This document shows, in pieces, positions 1 to 10,200 of a DNA stretch of 64,000 bases. The notes beneath the pieces are model-generated. The model made no database searches and was not told where the DNA came from. It worked only from the letters and a program-made list of their open reading frames with translations. The DNA is from Hanleya hanleyi. Lineage: Eukaryota; Mollusca; Polyplacophora; Lepidopleurida; Hanleyidae. The first letter of the stretch is position 1. Each line of letters opens with the position of its first letter. The stretch lies in the NCBI GenBank assembly GCA_036873755.1, contig JAVTVY010037228.1:103489-167488 (forward strand), written 5' to 3'. The position numbers and the translations under genes were made by a program.

Positions 1-300
1 GATTGCCTGATCATATGTATGAATGCAACGGATATTGACTCAACCAGGACTAGCCGTACGATTGCAGTTCAATTCTAATATATTTAGGCGATCCATCTAT
101 CCCCGAAGATACCGCGATGGGTTGTCGAGTATACAGAATATGAAGTCGAACTACATCGGATTTTACACCGGTCGTACCGAGCGCAAGATTGCTGTGTGTT
201 TATTTAGGGTTGATTATTCAACACTTTACCTCTAGAGCAAATTGACCACAATGATTCTCTTTATCGCGACCTACCGGACAATTATCCCCAGGGCAGAATG
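1..300. other. No supported feature
   Basis: The minus strand has a stretch after an AG at about 195 that could be read as a further GCLC-like exon (serine/tyrosine-rich, loosely like the RISKSRYDSIDSYL segment). The match is too weak to claim. Otherwise I see nothing here. Confidence 0.3.
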
Positions 301-1350
301 ATTATCACCATCAGAGGAGCACTCAAGAACACAAAATCAACTTCAGAAATCCCGTTACCCCCATATTAGACACAAATAATCTTATTTCCGTAAGAGGAAT
401 AAATAATTAAAGCACTGTTCAGATCCAATCCACACAGTTTTGGCGGTCATTTTGAATTCTGGTGACCGTCTTGAATTTAGATGCCGTTAAAGCTCTAACG
501 ATTATTTTAGTTCACGGAATCAACTTCCTGAATCCTGCAAACCCCATTCTAGACACAAAATGGATAATTCCTGCAAAATAGAGAGGCTGTGGGAGATTTG
601 GCGGCCATCTTGAATTCTATATGTTAGACCCAAAGAGCATAGTTGTGTACGGAATTAACGCACAGAACTAAGCAAACTTCATAATACAGACAAAAAGATG
701 ATTCCCGTTACAAATATAATTTGCGAAATTGAAATATATGTAAAGTTTGGTGATAATTTTGAACTTTGACGACCATTCTGGGTTTTAGATGCCGATGCGC
801 ATGCTGATGCAGAGAATCTGCAAACCCCATACTAGACACAACAAGCTAATTTCTGCGACAAATAGAAGCTGAGAAGAACCAATTCACGTGATTTTGGTGG
901 CCATTTTGGATTTTGGGGGGCATTTAGGATTTTAGATACCTCTAAAGCTCTAACGAATCATGCAAACCCCAAATTAGACAAAGAAAGCTTGTTTCCGCAA
1001 AAAACAGAAGCTGCGGAAGAACTGGTTTACATATTTTTGGTGGCCATCTTGAAAAATGTATGTGAGTGAAGCTCCAAGGAGCAATGTATTAATCCGTATC
1101 CCTGCAAACCTAATTATAGAGACCAAAAGCTAATTTCTGCTACAAATAGGAAGCTACGGAGATCCAATATGTGAATATGGCAATAATTTAGTATTTCGGC
1201 GGCCATTTTAGATTTTAGAGGCTAATATAGTTGAAACACATTCCAATGAGGATATTAGACACAAAAAAAGCTAATTTCTGTGACAAATAGAAGCTGCGAA
1301 GGAACAATTTATGTGATTTTTGGCGGCCATTTTATATTTTGACGGTCATC
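300..1350 (+). repeat. ~135-150 bp tandem repeat
   Basis: About seven degenerate units share the order: GCAAACCCCATTCTAGACAC, AAAAGCTAATTTCTGCGAC, AAATAGAAGCTGCGGAAG, then TTTTGGCGGCCATTTTG. The CAAACC / TAGACA block starts near 536, 671, 821, 961, 1104 and 1250, so spacing is about 135-150 bp. Units are well diverged, which implies an old array. It lies in the gene's intron or region after exon 8. Confidence 0.75.
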
Positions 1351-1642
1351 TTGCTTTGAGACAAAATCCAGGGTGACCCAGGAGTGACTTTCGATCAGCA
1401 TAGGCATAGGATGGTAAAACGACACAGAAAACTATGACAGGAAAGGAGTTTAGTTTTTCCCAGCTGGGACCTATCTAATATAGATATTTTGTATCTTGTA
1501 ACCTTAACAGTGTACCCAACACGCATAGGGATTTGGCTATGAATGTCATGGATATAGTTCAAGATTACATTATCACCGAGAAAGTACAGGGGGGTAAGGG
1601 GGGCACAAAGGATAATTTGGCAAACAGATTTCCGCGGTATAC

Positions 1643-1694
1643 CTTGAAATTCAAAAGAATCGTCAAGAAATGCCGCTCGTGGTTGGTTACTACC
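1643..1694 (-). CDS. GCLC: GCLC-like exon 8 (candidate)
   Basis: A run encoding GSNQPRAAFLDDSFEFQ lies behind a good polypyrimidine tract and ends at CAAG|GTATAC. Its place corresponds to the family segment ALSAASPFYRGYVSDIDCRW, which follows LYDQL. Using the AAG at 1695-1697 as acceptor keeps phase 0 with exon 7. The better-looking CAG five bases upstream would break the frame. Sequence similarity alone is weak, so this is a candidate. No further exon could be supported in 1-1640, most of which is tandem repeat. Confidence 0.35.
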
Positions 1695-1719
1695 CTTTAC
1701 TGTGGAAGAAAACAGCAAG

Positions 1720-2791
1720 GTTGTGGTTTACTGTTTAAATCCCACCTGCGGATTGAACGATGTCCATAATGCTGACTATTTATTAAACTTTCTCCATGGA
1801 ATATGTGACTAAAATTGGCACATTTAAAAAAGCATATTCATCATGAAATAATATTTGTTTAATTACAACTGTCACCAAAAAATTATTCGGATCTAATGAA
1901 AATTGTGACACGGATTCTGATAATAAAAATAATCAATGTTACAGGATTTTCACATTTATAAAAAAAATATATACCATTTACTTGTTCCATAGTGAACTAC
2001 TAAACGTGCAGGATGTGACTGAAATAAGAAAATTTTATTAGTTTTATGTACACCAAGTCCTTAATATCAAAGTTCGGGAAAGCAGTAGTTTACTTGCTCT
2101 TTTGTTGAGATAACAATATACCCTATAAGTGCACATGTCTGGCAAACCGTGTTAGCGTTCAGGAGAATAAGCCTATTGCCAATAAAATACAATGTCACAG
2201 CAAGTAAGAGACGACGAGCCGCGTTAAAATTAAATACCTAACTAATGATTGACCCTGCGAAAACGTCAGCGGTGAGTTTTGTCCTCTGATCTCAAGGGGA
2301 AAAAGAGGTTCGACATTGCCCCATGAGTGAGGTAAGACCCTTTAGACTGTCTATTTTAATTAGTCGCCTACTTTGGAGTTTGTCTGAAATCAATAGTTAA
2401 CTCTGAATAAATTTTCTTTTTTTTGTTATTGTGACAGCTGTCATTCAACAAATATTATTTCATGATAATATATATATATATATATATATATCAATTTTAA
2501 TAACGCATTCCATGGAGAACGTTTGCAAAATTTAATAAATAGCCAGCAATGAAGATATCGTTTGATCTACAGGTGGCATTGTAAAACACAACCTCAGTGT
2601 TACATAGTATTTCTTGATGCTTCTTTTGAATTTTAAGGTGTACCGCGGATAATCTATTTGCCTAACTGTCTTTTGTGCCGCCTGCAGATCAAATCTGTTA
2701 GCCTCTTGCTCCTGCTAAGCTGGCTGTGTGAACAAGGACTCGGAGTTTGGGGGCGGATTTCACCCCATTCACCGACCAAATATTCTCTCAC
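1720..2791. other. Intron 7 of the GCLC-like gene
   Basis: AT-rich non-coding sequence between candidate exon 8 and exon 7. It includes a (TA)n microsatellite at about 2467-2492. I see no other feature. Confidence 0.5.
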
Positions 2792-2985
2792 CAATACAGG
2801 CGCCAATGGCACCAACTGATCATAGAGATTCTTGGCGTCCTCCAAGTTGTTGGCTTGTAGAGTAACGTGGAGATTGTTGCTACTCATTGCGAAAGCAGGT
2901 GAGTCCATATACACGTGGTCTGGTAGTCCTTTATGCCTGGGAACGCCATCAACCCAGGGAGAGTGGGTGTTCTCGTCCACGAACA
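2792..2985 (-). CDS. GCLC: GCLC-like exon 7
   Basis: This 194-bp exon (2 + 192 bases) has acceptor TTCTTATTGCCACAG and donor TTG|GTGAGA. It encodes FVDENTHSPW, then PDHVYMDSPAFAMSSNNLHV and TLQANNLEDAKNLYDQLVPL. The animal family has FKDKNTPSPF...[24 protein letters not shown]...EARYLYDQL, so the order and spacing of PDHxYMD, F.M, L.VT.QA and LYDQL are all kept. This is the most conserved exon in the window and fixes the identity of the gene. It ends in phase 0, whereas the open frame runs on into the intron. Confidence 0.9.
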
Positions 2986-3369
2986 CTGTGGCAATAAGAA
3001 GAGCGCAGTATTTTGGTGGACTAAATTGCGAATTGATTATTTCTCGCGATAAAGGAATGAAATCCTGTGGCTATTTCGATACCGGGCACTCAACGCTACA
3101 TACTATATATTGAAGAAGCGCGCGTATAACGTTCCATTATTTTCTTCGCAACAAAATTGCGGATCATTCTACTTCTATTCATCGCCGAATATACGCACAT
3201 ATCCCGATGCATTTTCACCACAGACTTTAGCGTAAACGTGGTATACTGAGTGAAACATGATATTGTAGTTCTGAAGCGGCTTTCGAAGCGCATCATACCA
3301 CGTGATCAAATATGGGTAATCTGTACACCATCTACCCCTTTTCTGCCGACTTGCTCTGACTTTACCCAA

Positions 3370-3540
3370 TTTACCCGTGGGTTTACCCGACGAAACCGTG
3401 GGTAAAGCGATTTATATGTGAATTTATGCACCTAACTCATGGGTAATGGCATGTGGATACAATCCGTCTATCATGCCTTGCCCATGTGTTCGCCGTCTTT
3501 CCCATGGGTTTACCCGTCATGCCCATGGGATTCTTCTGAT
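3370..3540. repeat. CCCATGGGT / TTTACCC short-motif cluster
   Basis: Within intron 6 the motifs TTTACCC, CCCGTGGGT, CCCATGGG and TGGGTAA recur in both orientations about ten times in 170 bp. CCCATGGG is itself palindromic. This looks like a degenerated simple repeat or small foldback. No function can be assigned. Confidence 0.5.
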
Positions 3541-3860
3541 TCCTGATCACCTATCTAATTTAATCTAATTCAATTTCCCACTACTGTCACCGTATGCACG
3601 AATTATCCCTGGTGGGCCTCGCCCAGTGGCAAGGACTGGTACTTGTACGTAACACAGAAACACAGGGCGTGCATTTTAGGAATGCCCCCTAAAGAGTAAT
3701 GTCCCGAAGTAGTTGATATGTGAGCTCTGTTGCGCAAAAGAATGGCGCATTCTAAAACACCGTTGCCATGACACGGATTCAGGTCTCGAGGAGTGGGGGA
3801 GGAGATGGGCGGGGATGGGGCGTTTCCTAGACACATATGACATATGTAATTTGTACCTAC

Positions 3861-3919
3861 CTGGAATGTTGACTGCATACGCGTCCCCAGCTCTCTCTAA
3901 TATATTTGTAATAAATGTC
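3861..3919 (-). CDS. GCLC: GCLC-like exon 6
   Basis: This 59-bp exon has acceptor GTTTTTCTTCTATATCAG and a strong donor CAG|GTAGGT. It encodes TFITNILERAGDAYAVNIP, matching the family stretch TLTRNIRxRRGxKVxINVP. It starts in phase 2 and ends in phase 1. The first two bases of exon 7 then complete a Val codon, giving NIPVFVDENT across the junction, as in family INVPxFxDxNT. The agreement across this junction is one of the best supports for the gene model. Confidence 0.8.
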
Positions 3920-4087
3920 CTGATATAGAAGAAAAACACAAATTAACACATATACAATTAACACATTTACAATGAACACATATACAATTTGAATAGAATC
4001 GTCAGATCGTACATTCAGTGGATAGATGTCGTTCATAAAAAAGCGTTGATAATTTTAAATCCTTGTTCTCACCACATGAATGATTAC

Positions 4088-4195
4088 CATTGTCTGACAT
4101 TCTTTGCTCTTTGCGACGGAATTAAGACACCGGTCGTTGGGATAATTCGTTTCCGATGATGGGAGAAAAGAATGGAAGTTAGACTCCACAGTCGC
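4088..4195 (-). CDS. GCLC: GCLC-like exon 5 (candidate borders)
   Basis: This stretch lies between exon 4 and exon 6. With acceptor CTATCCATTCTTTGGAAAG and donor GTAATC it gives 108 bp (1 + 105 + 2), phase-compatible with both neighbours. The end encodes VLIPSQRAKNVRQW, which aligns by position with the family FFPDEAINKHPRF. The first part does not show the family LGxPxFT motif. A competing reading uses acceptor at 4224 and donor at 4131; it would give a YPFFG...YPND segment but does not fit the phase of exon 4. One of the two is probably right. If neither is, the gene would be damaged here. Transcript evidence would settle it. Confidence 0.45.
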
Positions 4196-4344
4196 CTTTC
4201 CAAAGAATGGATAGTCTTGGATCACTGATCATCCAGTCGTGATATATCATATACCATTACCTCGAGGAAATGAGGGGGTCACATACGGCAAGTTTGGTCA
4301 AATATGGGCTTTGCAAAATTCGAATGGTTACCCAGTAGTAATAG

Positions 4345-4578
4345 AAGAGTGATTTCGAGCGCATTGACACCAGGGGGCGCCACCAGTCTCTTGACGTCAC
4401 TTCCGGTTCCGGTCACGTGACCGGAAGTGACCTTTGACCCCTGCGCATGCGCACAATACCGATATAAGTAATGGTGCGCAGGAGTCAAAGGTTACTTCCG
4501 GGCACGTGACCGGAACCGGAAGTGACGTCATAAGACTGGTGGCGCTCCCTGGTGTCAATGCGCTCGAATTCACTCTTT
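4345..4578. repeat. Inverted repeat (hairpin) with regulatory-type motifs
   Basis: Two arms of about 110 bp (4345-4455 and 4468-4578) are near-perfect reverse complements. From outside inward each carries GAGCGCATTGACACCAGGG, a GACGTCA, GGTTCCGGTCACGTG and ACCTTTGACYCCTGCGCA. The left arm keeps a full TGCGCATGCGCA. No clear target-site duplication was found. It is probably a small foldback transposon inside intron 5-4 sequence. Confidence 0.75.
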
Positions 4579-4687
4579 ATGGATATTAATAATGGTGACC
4601 TGATGGCGCACCCTGTAGGAAGTACGTAAATATGCTCCCAAATACGCTTTTACAATAGCGTATATTAACAATGGTGCACAGGGGTCA

Positions 4688-5092
4688 AAGATACGGATTT
4701 TATATTTTTGGAACATCATGATGTCTTGTCGGCATCATTGAAAAATGTTGACCGCTTCTCCCTTGCAGGAAACTAGCCTACCTTTATGTATACTATGATT
4801 GTCTCTTTGAATTTGGTGCTAATACTGTTATATGGAATATGGAATAGGTCTTTGGATTATAGACGCGGATATTCTTTACATAGACAATGCCATCTACGTA
4901 CACCGTGGAACATTCTTCGCAAGCCTGGGGCGTTACCAGGACCGTACGCGAAGCTTCACCCTAGACCCTGATCTGTGGGCAGCCTTCGAGAAAGCGGTGC
5001 CTATTGTGGACCAGCTGTTTACACCGGACGAGCGGCCAGCCGTTCAGTCCTACACCAAGTATTGCAACGCCCTCTACGACCACCCGCAGTGA
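4688..5092 (+). pseudogene. Polinton-type ORF fragment upstream of packaging ATPase
   Basis: On the plus strand an open stretch (4832-5092) ends with YTKYCNALYDHPQ and a stop just before an ATPase start. The same C-terminal peptide, in the same position relative to the ATPase, recurs in opposite orientation at about 13405-13445 and 18016-18056, so this is a real gene end of the element family and not chance. About 190 bp of its 5' part (4688-4880) also recurs at 57280-57470. I do not recognise the protein. It is the gene immediately upstream of the ATPase, has DADILYIDNAIYVHRGTFF and is truncated at its N-terminus. It could be a capsid-associated or other Polinton protein; function unknown. 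Confidence 0.55.
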
Positions 5093-5198
5093 ACACCCCA
5101 TCGACAACGGTACCAAAGCTCGACGCACCGACGACCCCGGTTCACTCGTACCAAATTTACAACAGCGGATTACCACGACAGCGGATACTCGTTCAACC

Positions 5199-5318
5199 AT
5201 GGACCCCCGGTGGCAGCACTCTTTCACCTGCCTCATTGCGGAGCCGACGGGCTCTGGCAAAACGCTCTTCGTCAGGAAACTCCTTCAACACGCCGACAGC
5301 ATGACCGGATTGACCTAA
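5199..5318 (+). pseudogene. Polinton packaging ATPase, N-terminal fragment with intact Walker A
   Basis: It starts MDPRWQHSF and reaches IAEPTGSGKT, a P-loop followed by FVRKLLQHADSM. This is the typical start of the FtsK/HerA-type (A32-like) genome-packaging ATPase of Polintons, which drives DNA into capsids. Only about 40 residues remain. After HADSM the sequence runs into non-coding DNA rich in CACGTG, so Walker B and the rest are absent. It is the only copy in the window with an intact GKT. Copies at 13.2 and 17.8 kb have lost it. It lies 105 bp after the preceding gene's stop, in the order expected for an operon-like Polinton gene row. Confidence 0.7.
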
Positions 5319-5570
5319 TTTTGTGGTATCATGTGGTGCTCACGTGGTACTCACGTGACGATCACGTGATCGTAGAGGTCAAGGCCGCTATAGTTCCGTC
5401 CCCTGACCGGAAATGACCCTTGGGCATGTATTCCTCCGCGGTGGTGTGGTCCGGCGGTGATGCGGTTCCGGGGAGAAGCGTCCGCGTACAGAAATTAGTC
5501 CCGATACTTCAAATACGCGGGTGGAGATTCTCCGGCAGTGTCAGGCAATCTTCCGCAATCTTCGGGAGAT
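5319..5570. repeat. CACGTG cluster and GGACATTGCC minisatellite, inverted relative to 12.86-13.17 kb
   Basis: This stretch has three CACGTG hexamers within 5341-5369, then a CGGCGGTGATGCGGTTCC block and a short minisatellite of the TCCGGCAATCTTCCGCAATC type. The same blocks occur in reverse order and orientation at 12860-13170 and 17470-17785, so the left border of the complex is an inverted copy of the unit's ATPase-side region. Confidence 0.7.
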
Positions 5571-8500
5571 TTTGACACCTCACCTCGGGAGACTTTGGGA
5601 TCACATTGACACCTCACATGACGCATTTGGACCAAGAATGGTCCCTCAATCGTTCAAAGACACCAAAACGCACCTCCAGAATAACGACTTTACTTACTAC
5701 AACCCAACTGCCCATGCGCAGATTGGCGCGACTTCCAATCAAAATACGCCCGTCTGACTCTACCCCACGAGAGCTTCAGACTGATACCCCACACGGTCCA
5801 TTTGGATCACGGATGGTCCCTCAATCGCTCAAACACACACCCACGCACCCCAAAATGCCCGCTTTCGCTACTACTCCTACTGATGACATCACCAATGACG
5901 TCACAGATGATGTGGACATCCCTCAAGTCGCGGTCTACACCCCGAGGGCTTCACTTTGATACCCCACAAGACGCATTCGGACCAAGGATGGTCCATCACC
6001 ACCCCAAAGACCTTTATTCACACCTCCAAAATGCCCACTTTGGCTACTACTCCTACTGATGACGTCATCAATGACGTCGCAGATGACGTGGACATCCCTT
6101 AAGTCGTGATCTATACCCCGAGAGCTTCACACTGATACTTCACACGGTCTATTTGGATCACGGATGGTCCCTCTCTACACCAAACACCTTCCTTCACACC
6201 CTCAAAATGCCCACTTTGGCTACTACTCCTACTGATGACGTCACCAGTGACGTCACAGATGGCATAGACATCCCTGAAGTCGTGGTCTATACTACCAGAG
6301 CTTCAAGATGACACCTCACAGGGTCCATTCGGACCACGGATGGTCAGTCTCTACCCCAAACACCTTCCTTCACACCTCTAAAATGCCCACTTTGGCTACT
6401 ACACTTCCTGACGTCACAGTTGATGTGGACATTCCGCAAGTCATGATCTACACCAGGAGAGCTTCACACTGATACTCCACACGGTCCATTTGGGCCACGG
6501 ATGGTCCCTCAATCCCTCAAACCCACCCCCACGCACCCCCAAAATGACCTCTTTACTTACTACACCCCAATTGCGCATGCGCAGATTGACGCGGCTTCCA
6601 ATAAAAAACGCGCCAGTCTGAATCTACCCGACGACAGCTTCACACTGATACCCCACACGGTCCAATTGGACCACGGATGGTCCATCACCACCCCAAAGTG
6701 TCTGCTTCTATACTACGGCCAGACTGCGCATGTGCAGAATGATGTAAACGAACCAGATATTAGATCGATCGGATGCTCCTCCACGAGAGCTTCAAATTAA
6801 GACCTCATACGACCCCACCGGACCATCAGGGGTCCGTCTAGACCCTAAAACACAGCGCTACTTGCCCAATGTGCATGCGCACTTTTACTGTGAACATATT
6901 AAACATACCCATGGCAGCTCCCCCAGCCTGGGTATGGTGTAACATTGGGGATAATAAAGTGTATGAACATTGTTGAACTTGTTGTTATTAACGACGACCG
7001 CTATCCGCCATACTTCGATAAAATATATACCCCCGATATGATATAGTGCCCATGCGCACTTCCGAAACTACCCTTTTTCTACTACTCCACGATTGCCCAT
7101 GTGCAGATTTCCTCGGCCCAGCCCCTCCAATCGGAGCCACGAGTGCTTCAATCTGATACCTCCCCCGACCCATTCAGACCAATATTGGGCCATCTCGATC
7201 CCATAACAGCCCTTCCAATGCCTTTTTCCCCACCATTCTCTGTCTGCGTATGCGGGCCATAGCCTTACTTCCACGATACACCCGTCCAGTTGGAGTCTAC
7301 TCTGCGAGTGCTTCACTATGACACCTCCCACGACCCAGTCGGACCAATAGTGGTCCCTCAATCACTCAAACACTCTCCCACGCACGCCGAAATTGACGTC
7401 TTTCTTCACTAGTGCCCAAGTGCACATGCGTAGCACGACACGACTTCCAACAAACACCATTTATTCGCCGTCTACACGCAGGGGGCTACAAGATGACACC
7501 CGACGCGGTGCATTTGGACCACGGACGGTACATCTCTACCCCAAACACCTTCCTCCACACCCCTAAAACTACTACTCCTGTTGATGACGTCACCAGTGAC
7601 CTCACAGCTGACATGGACATAACACCAGTCATTGTCTACACCCCGAGGGTTTCACTTTGACATCTCACTCGACGCATTCGGCCCACGGATGGTCCCTGAA
7701 TATCTCAAATATACCACTGCGCATCTCCAGAATGACCACTTTACTTACTACACCCCAACTGCTCATGCGCAGACTGAAACGGGACTAGGCACCAGTCCAA
7801 TCCGACGCTATCCCCAAGAGAACTTCAAAATAAGGCCTCCCATGGGTCAATCTCACCAATATGGGTCCATATCGACCTAAAAACGTTCATTCCAATACCA
7901 TTTTTCTACTGCGCATGCGCAGGTAGACGCTATTTCCACGCCACTCCCATCCAGTTGGACGCTTCCCCACGAGAGCTTCACATTGATACCTCCCACAACC
8001 CACTCGGACCAAGAGTGGCCCACCTCGACCCCAAAACGTCCCTTCCCATGCCCTTTTCCCACAATTCCATGTCTGCGCATGCGCAGAATATTGAAAACGG
8101 ACGACACACTAGCCCAGTCAGATGGACCCTCACGAATGCTTCACGATGACACTTCATACGACCCAATTGGACCACTAGGGGTCCACCTAGACCCCAAAAC
8201 GTCCATTCCAATACACTTTCTCTACTGCGCATGCGCAGATAGACGATATTCCCACCCTACAACCCTTCGGGTCGGATGCTCCCTCACGAGAGCTTCACAG
8301 TGACACCTCAATCGACCCAATCGGCCAATTATTGGTTCACCTCGACCCAAAATGTCTCTTCACATTCCCTGTTTCCACAATTTCCTGTCTGCGCATGCGC
8401 ACAATGTTGAAAAGGGACGACACCCTAGCCCAGTCGGATGGACCCTCACAAATGCTTCACGATAACACCTCACACCACCCAATCGGACCACTAGGGGTTC

Positions 8501-8734
8501 ACCTAGACCCCCAAACGTCCATTCCAAGACACTTTCTCTTCTGCGCATGCGCAGATAGACGATACTCCCACTCTACATCCCATCCAGTCGGATGCTCCCT
8601 CACGAGAGTTTCACATTGACACCTCCCACGATCCATTCGGACCTAGAGTGGCCCACCTCGACTCCAAAACGTCCCTTCCCATGCCCATTTTCCACAATTC
8701 CCTGTCTGAGCATGCGCAGAATGTTGAAAACGGA
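5571..8734 (+). repeat. Long Polinton terminal-type tandem array (~152-177 bp units)
   Basis: About 18 units carry the shared order CACGAGAGCTTCACACTGA, TACCTCACACGACCCATT, GGACCA..GATGGTCC, ACCCCAAAACGTCC and a TTCCxATGCCC block. In the right part (7900-8734) each unit carries a palindromic CTGCGCATGCGCAG with alternating 164/152-bp spacing. In the left part (5870-7600) several units carry paired TGACGTCA sites instead. The same repeat family sits inside both terminal inverted repeats of the 39189-48280 element, so it is Polinton terminal sequence. At 8731-8740 it joins the first 4.6-kb unit through the microhomology ACGA. Confidence 0.85.
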
Positions 8735-9103
8735 CGAGTGAACCGGGGTCGTCGGTGCGTCGAGCTTTGGTACCGTTGTCGACGGGTGTTCACTGCGGGT
8801 GCTCGTAGAGAGCGTTGCAATACTTGGTGTAGAGCTCGATGTTGATATGGATTGTACGCGTAGTGTGGTAGTGGTCGCTGGATGAAGAGGTTTGACTGGC
8901 GTAGTGGAGGTCTGTAGACTGGTTTGACTGGCACTCACAGCGTGTGTCCTACGTAGAACGAGTAGAGTGCTGAGATAGGCTACGTCGTAATACACACTAC
9001 CCAGCAACACGCCCAGCAGGGTTAGCAATGCCGCTATGATGCCCACTTGTGCTTTGCGCGTTTTTGGAGACGCTGTGTTCAGAGACGGTTGCACCGTGTT
9101 CAT
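8735..9103 (-). pseudogene. Small membrane-protein ORF, unit 1 copy (chimeric 3' end)
   Basis: This is the unit 1 copy of the ORF described at 13185-13709. The N-terminal part is identical, with the start at 9103 and the hydrophobic segment. At 8735 the unit ends and the open frame runs on into the tandem array to 8600, so the C-terminal 45 residues are array-derived. It shows that the unit boundary cuts through this gene. Confidence 0.55.
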
Positions 9104-9288
9104 GGTCGATCGTGGAATGAAGAATGACGGCGGTGGTGTCTGGTTTTATAGTCATTTCGTCTGGTTGGCCGCGACCCAGGAATTGAAGAAACTGGGCCAG
9201 CCTTGCCATTTCACAAAGTGCATCGTCTTGCCTCGGCGTTGCTCGCTTTTCAGGACGCGTTCCACAGTGTGGTAATCTTGCTTCGTTT

Positions 9289-10200
9289 TCACCACTGGCT
9301 GCTACTCTTGCTCGTAAAACGTCCCTCGTAACGTTCCCCTTGAACATCTTCCAGTTCATAGACTCGAGGTTGTCGGGGTATGTGGCGTTTAATCGGGAAG
9401 TGTTCATCGCTCCTGTTGGGGAGATAACTCTTCTCGAACTTGCACTGAACTTTACTGGTGCGTACAGAGTCCCCGACCTTGAACACCTTCTTCGGCCGTT
9501 GTTGCGATGGCATGGGGTACAAGATACGCCGGACTTGGGCTTCGTTGCGTTTGGTAACGGTAATGGGGGCTCTTTGTATATTCCGGTTATAGGCTCGACT
9601 GTAACCACTCGCAAGTTTCGGGAGAACATCGATGTACCGCCTTGTATTCCTGTACGTGAAATATTTGAACATGCGACCTTTGAATGTCCTGCTGAACCTT
9701 TCCACAACGGAAGCCTTCGTCTCGTTGTACGTGTGAAAGAAGAACACCTTCTGAACTTTCAGAAACAGTTGGAACGGTCTGCTGAGGAATTCGGCGCCTT
9801 CATTGGTTTGCAAATACAAGGGTTTGCGTCCGGTCTTGAAGATGTCCTTGAACGCCGCTATGAGATTCGTCCCCGTTTTCGTCCGGATGGGTACCGCCCA
9901 CGCATACTTCGACAGGATATCGATGCATGTCAAGATATACCGATTCCCATCGTTGTATTTGGCAAAGGCGCTCATATCGACCAAAAAGACTTGCCATTGG
10001 GCATCTATACCACCGACGATGACCCGGTTCCGTGGAAAATGGCGGCGGGCAGCTCGATGTAAGGTATAGGTGCCTTGTTGTTTGAGCCAATCTCGGACTT
10101 GCGACAGACGAAGGCCGTGAGGTTGAGCGGCTCGATAGAGTGCAGACAATGCACTATAGGCCGCCGGACTATCGGGACTGTAGTATAAGTTATCCAACAC
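9289..10200 (-). CDS. Polinton/Maverick integrase (retroviral-type), copy 1, catalytic residues altered
   Basis: A 303-residue open frame has the Polinton integrase layout: N-terminal LDNLYYSPDSPAAYS, linker TYTLHRAARRHFPRNR, RNase-H-fold core with YILTCIDILSKYAWAVP, ETKASVVERFSRTFK, and a C-terminal VYELED tail. This enzyme inserts the element with 6-bp target duplications. The family's first catalytic Asp lies in WQADLxDM; here the text is WQVFLVDM, so it is Phe. The second lies in LQTDxGxEF; here it is LQTNEGAEF, so Asn. The Glu of VVERF is kept. Two of three metal ligands are missing, so it is predicted inactive although unbroken. The last codons are shifted relative to the tail seen at 38.1 kb. 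An ORF on the opposite strand covers most of it. Confidence 0.85.
   Translation of the reverse strand: MLDNLYYSPDSPAAYSALSALYRAAQPHGLRLSQVRDWLKQQGTYTLHRAARRHFPRNRVIVGGIDAQWQVFLVDMSAFAKYNDGNRYILTCIDILSKYAWAVPIRTKTGTNLIAAFKDIFKTGRKPLYLQTNEGAEFLSRPFQLFLKVQKVFFFHTYNETKASVVERFSRTFKGRMFKYFTYRNTRRYIDVLPKLASGYSRAYNRNIQRAPITVTKRNEAQVRRILYPMPSQQRPKKVFKVGDSVRTSKVQCKFEKSYLPNRSDEHFPIKRHIPRQPRVYELEDVQGERYEGRFTSKSSSQW

Noticed and set aside
7900..8700. Many 60-100-codon ORFs in the NRF1-type arrays on both strands.
   Set aside because: They are repeat shadows: the same peptides recur with every unit in several frames and change with single-base indels.
8600..8734. Open frame continuing from the membrane ORF into the tandem array.
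   Set aside because: The sequence before 8735 is terminal-type repeat and has no counterpart in units 2 and 3, so this C-terminus is an accident of the junction.
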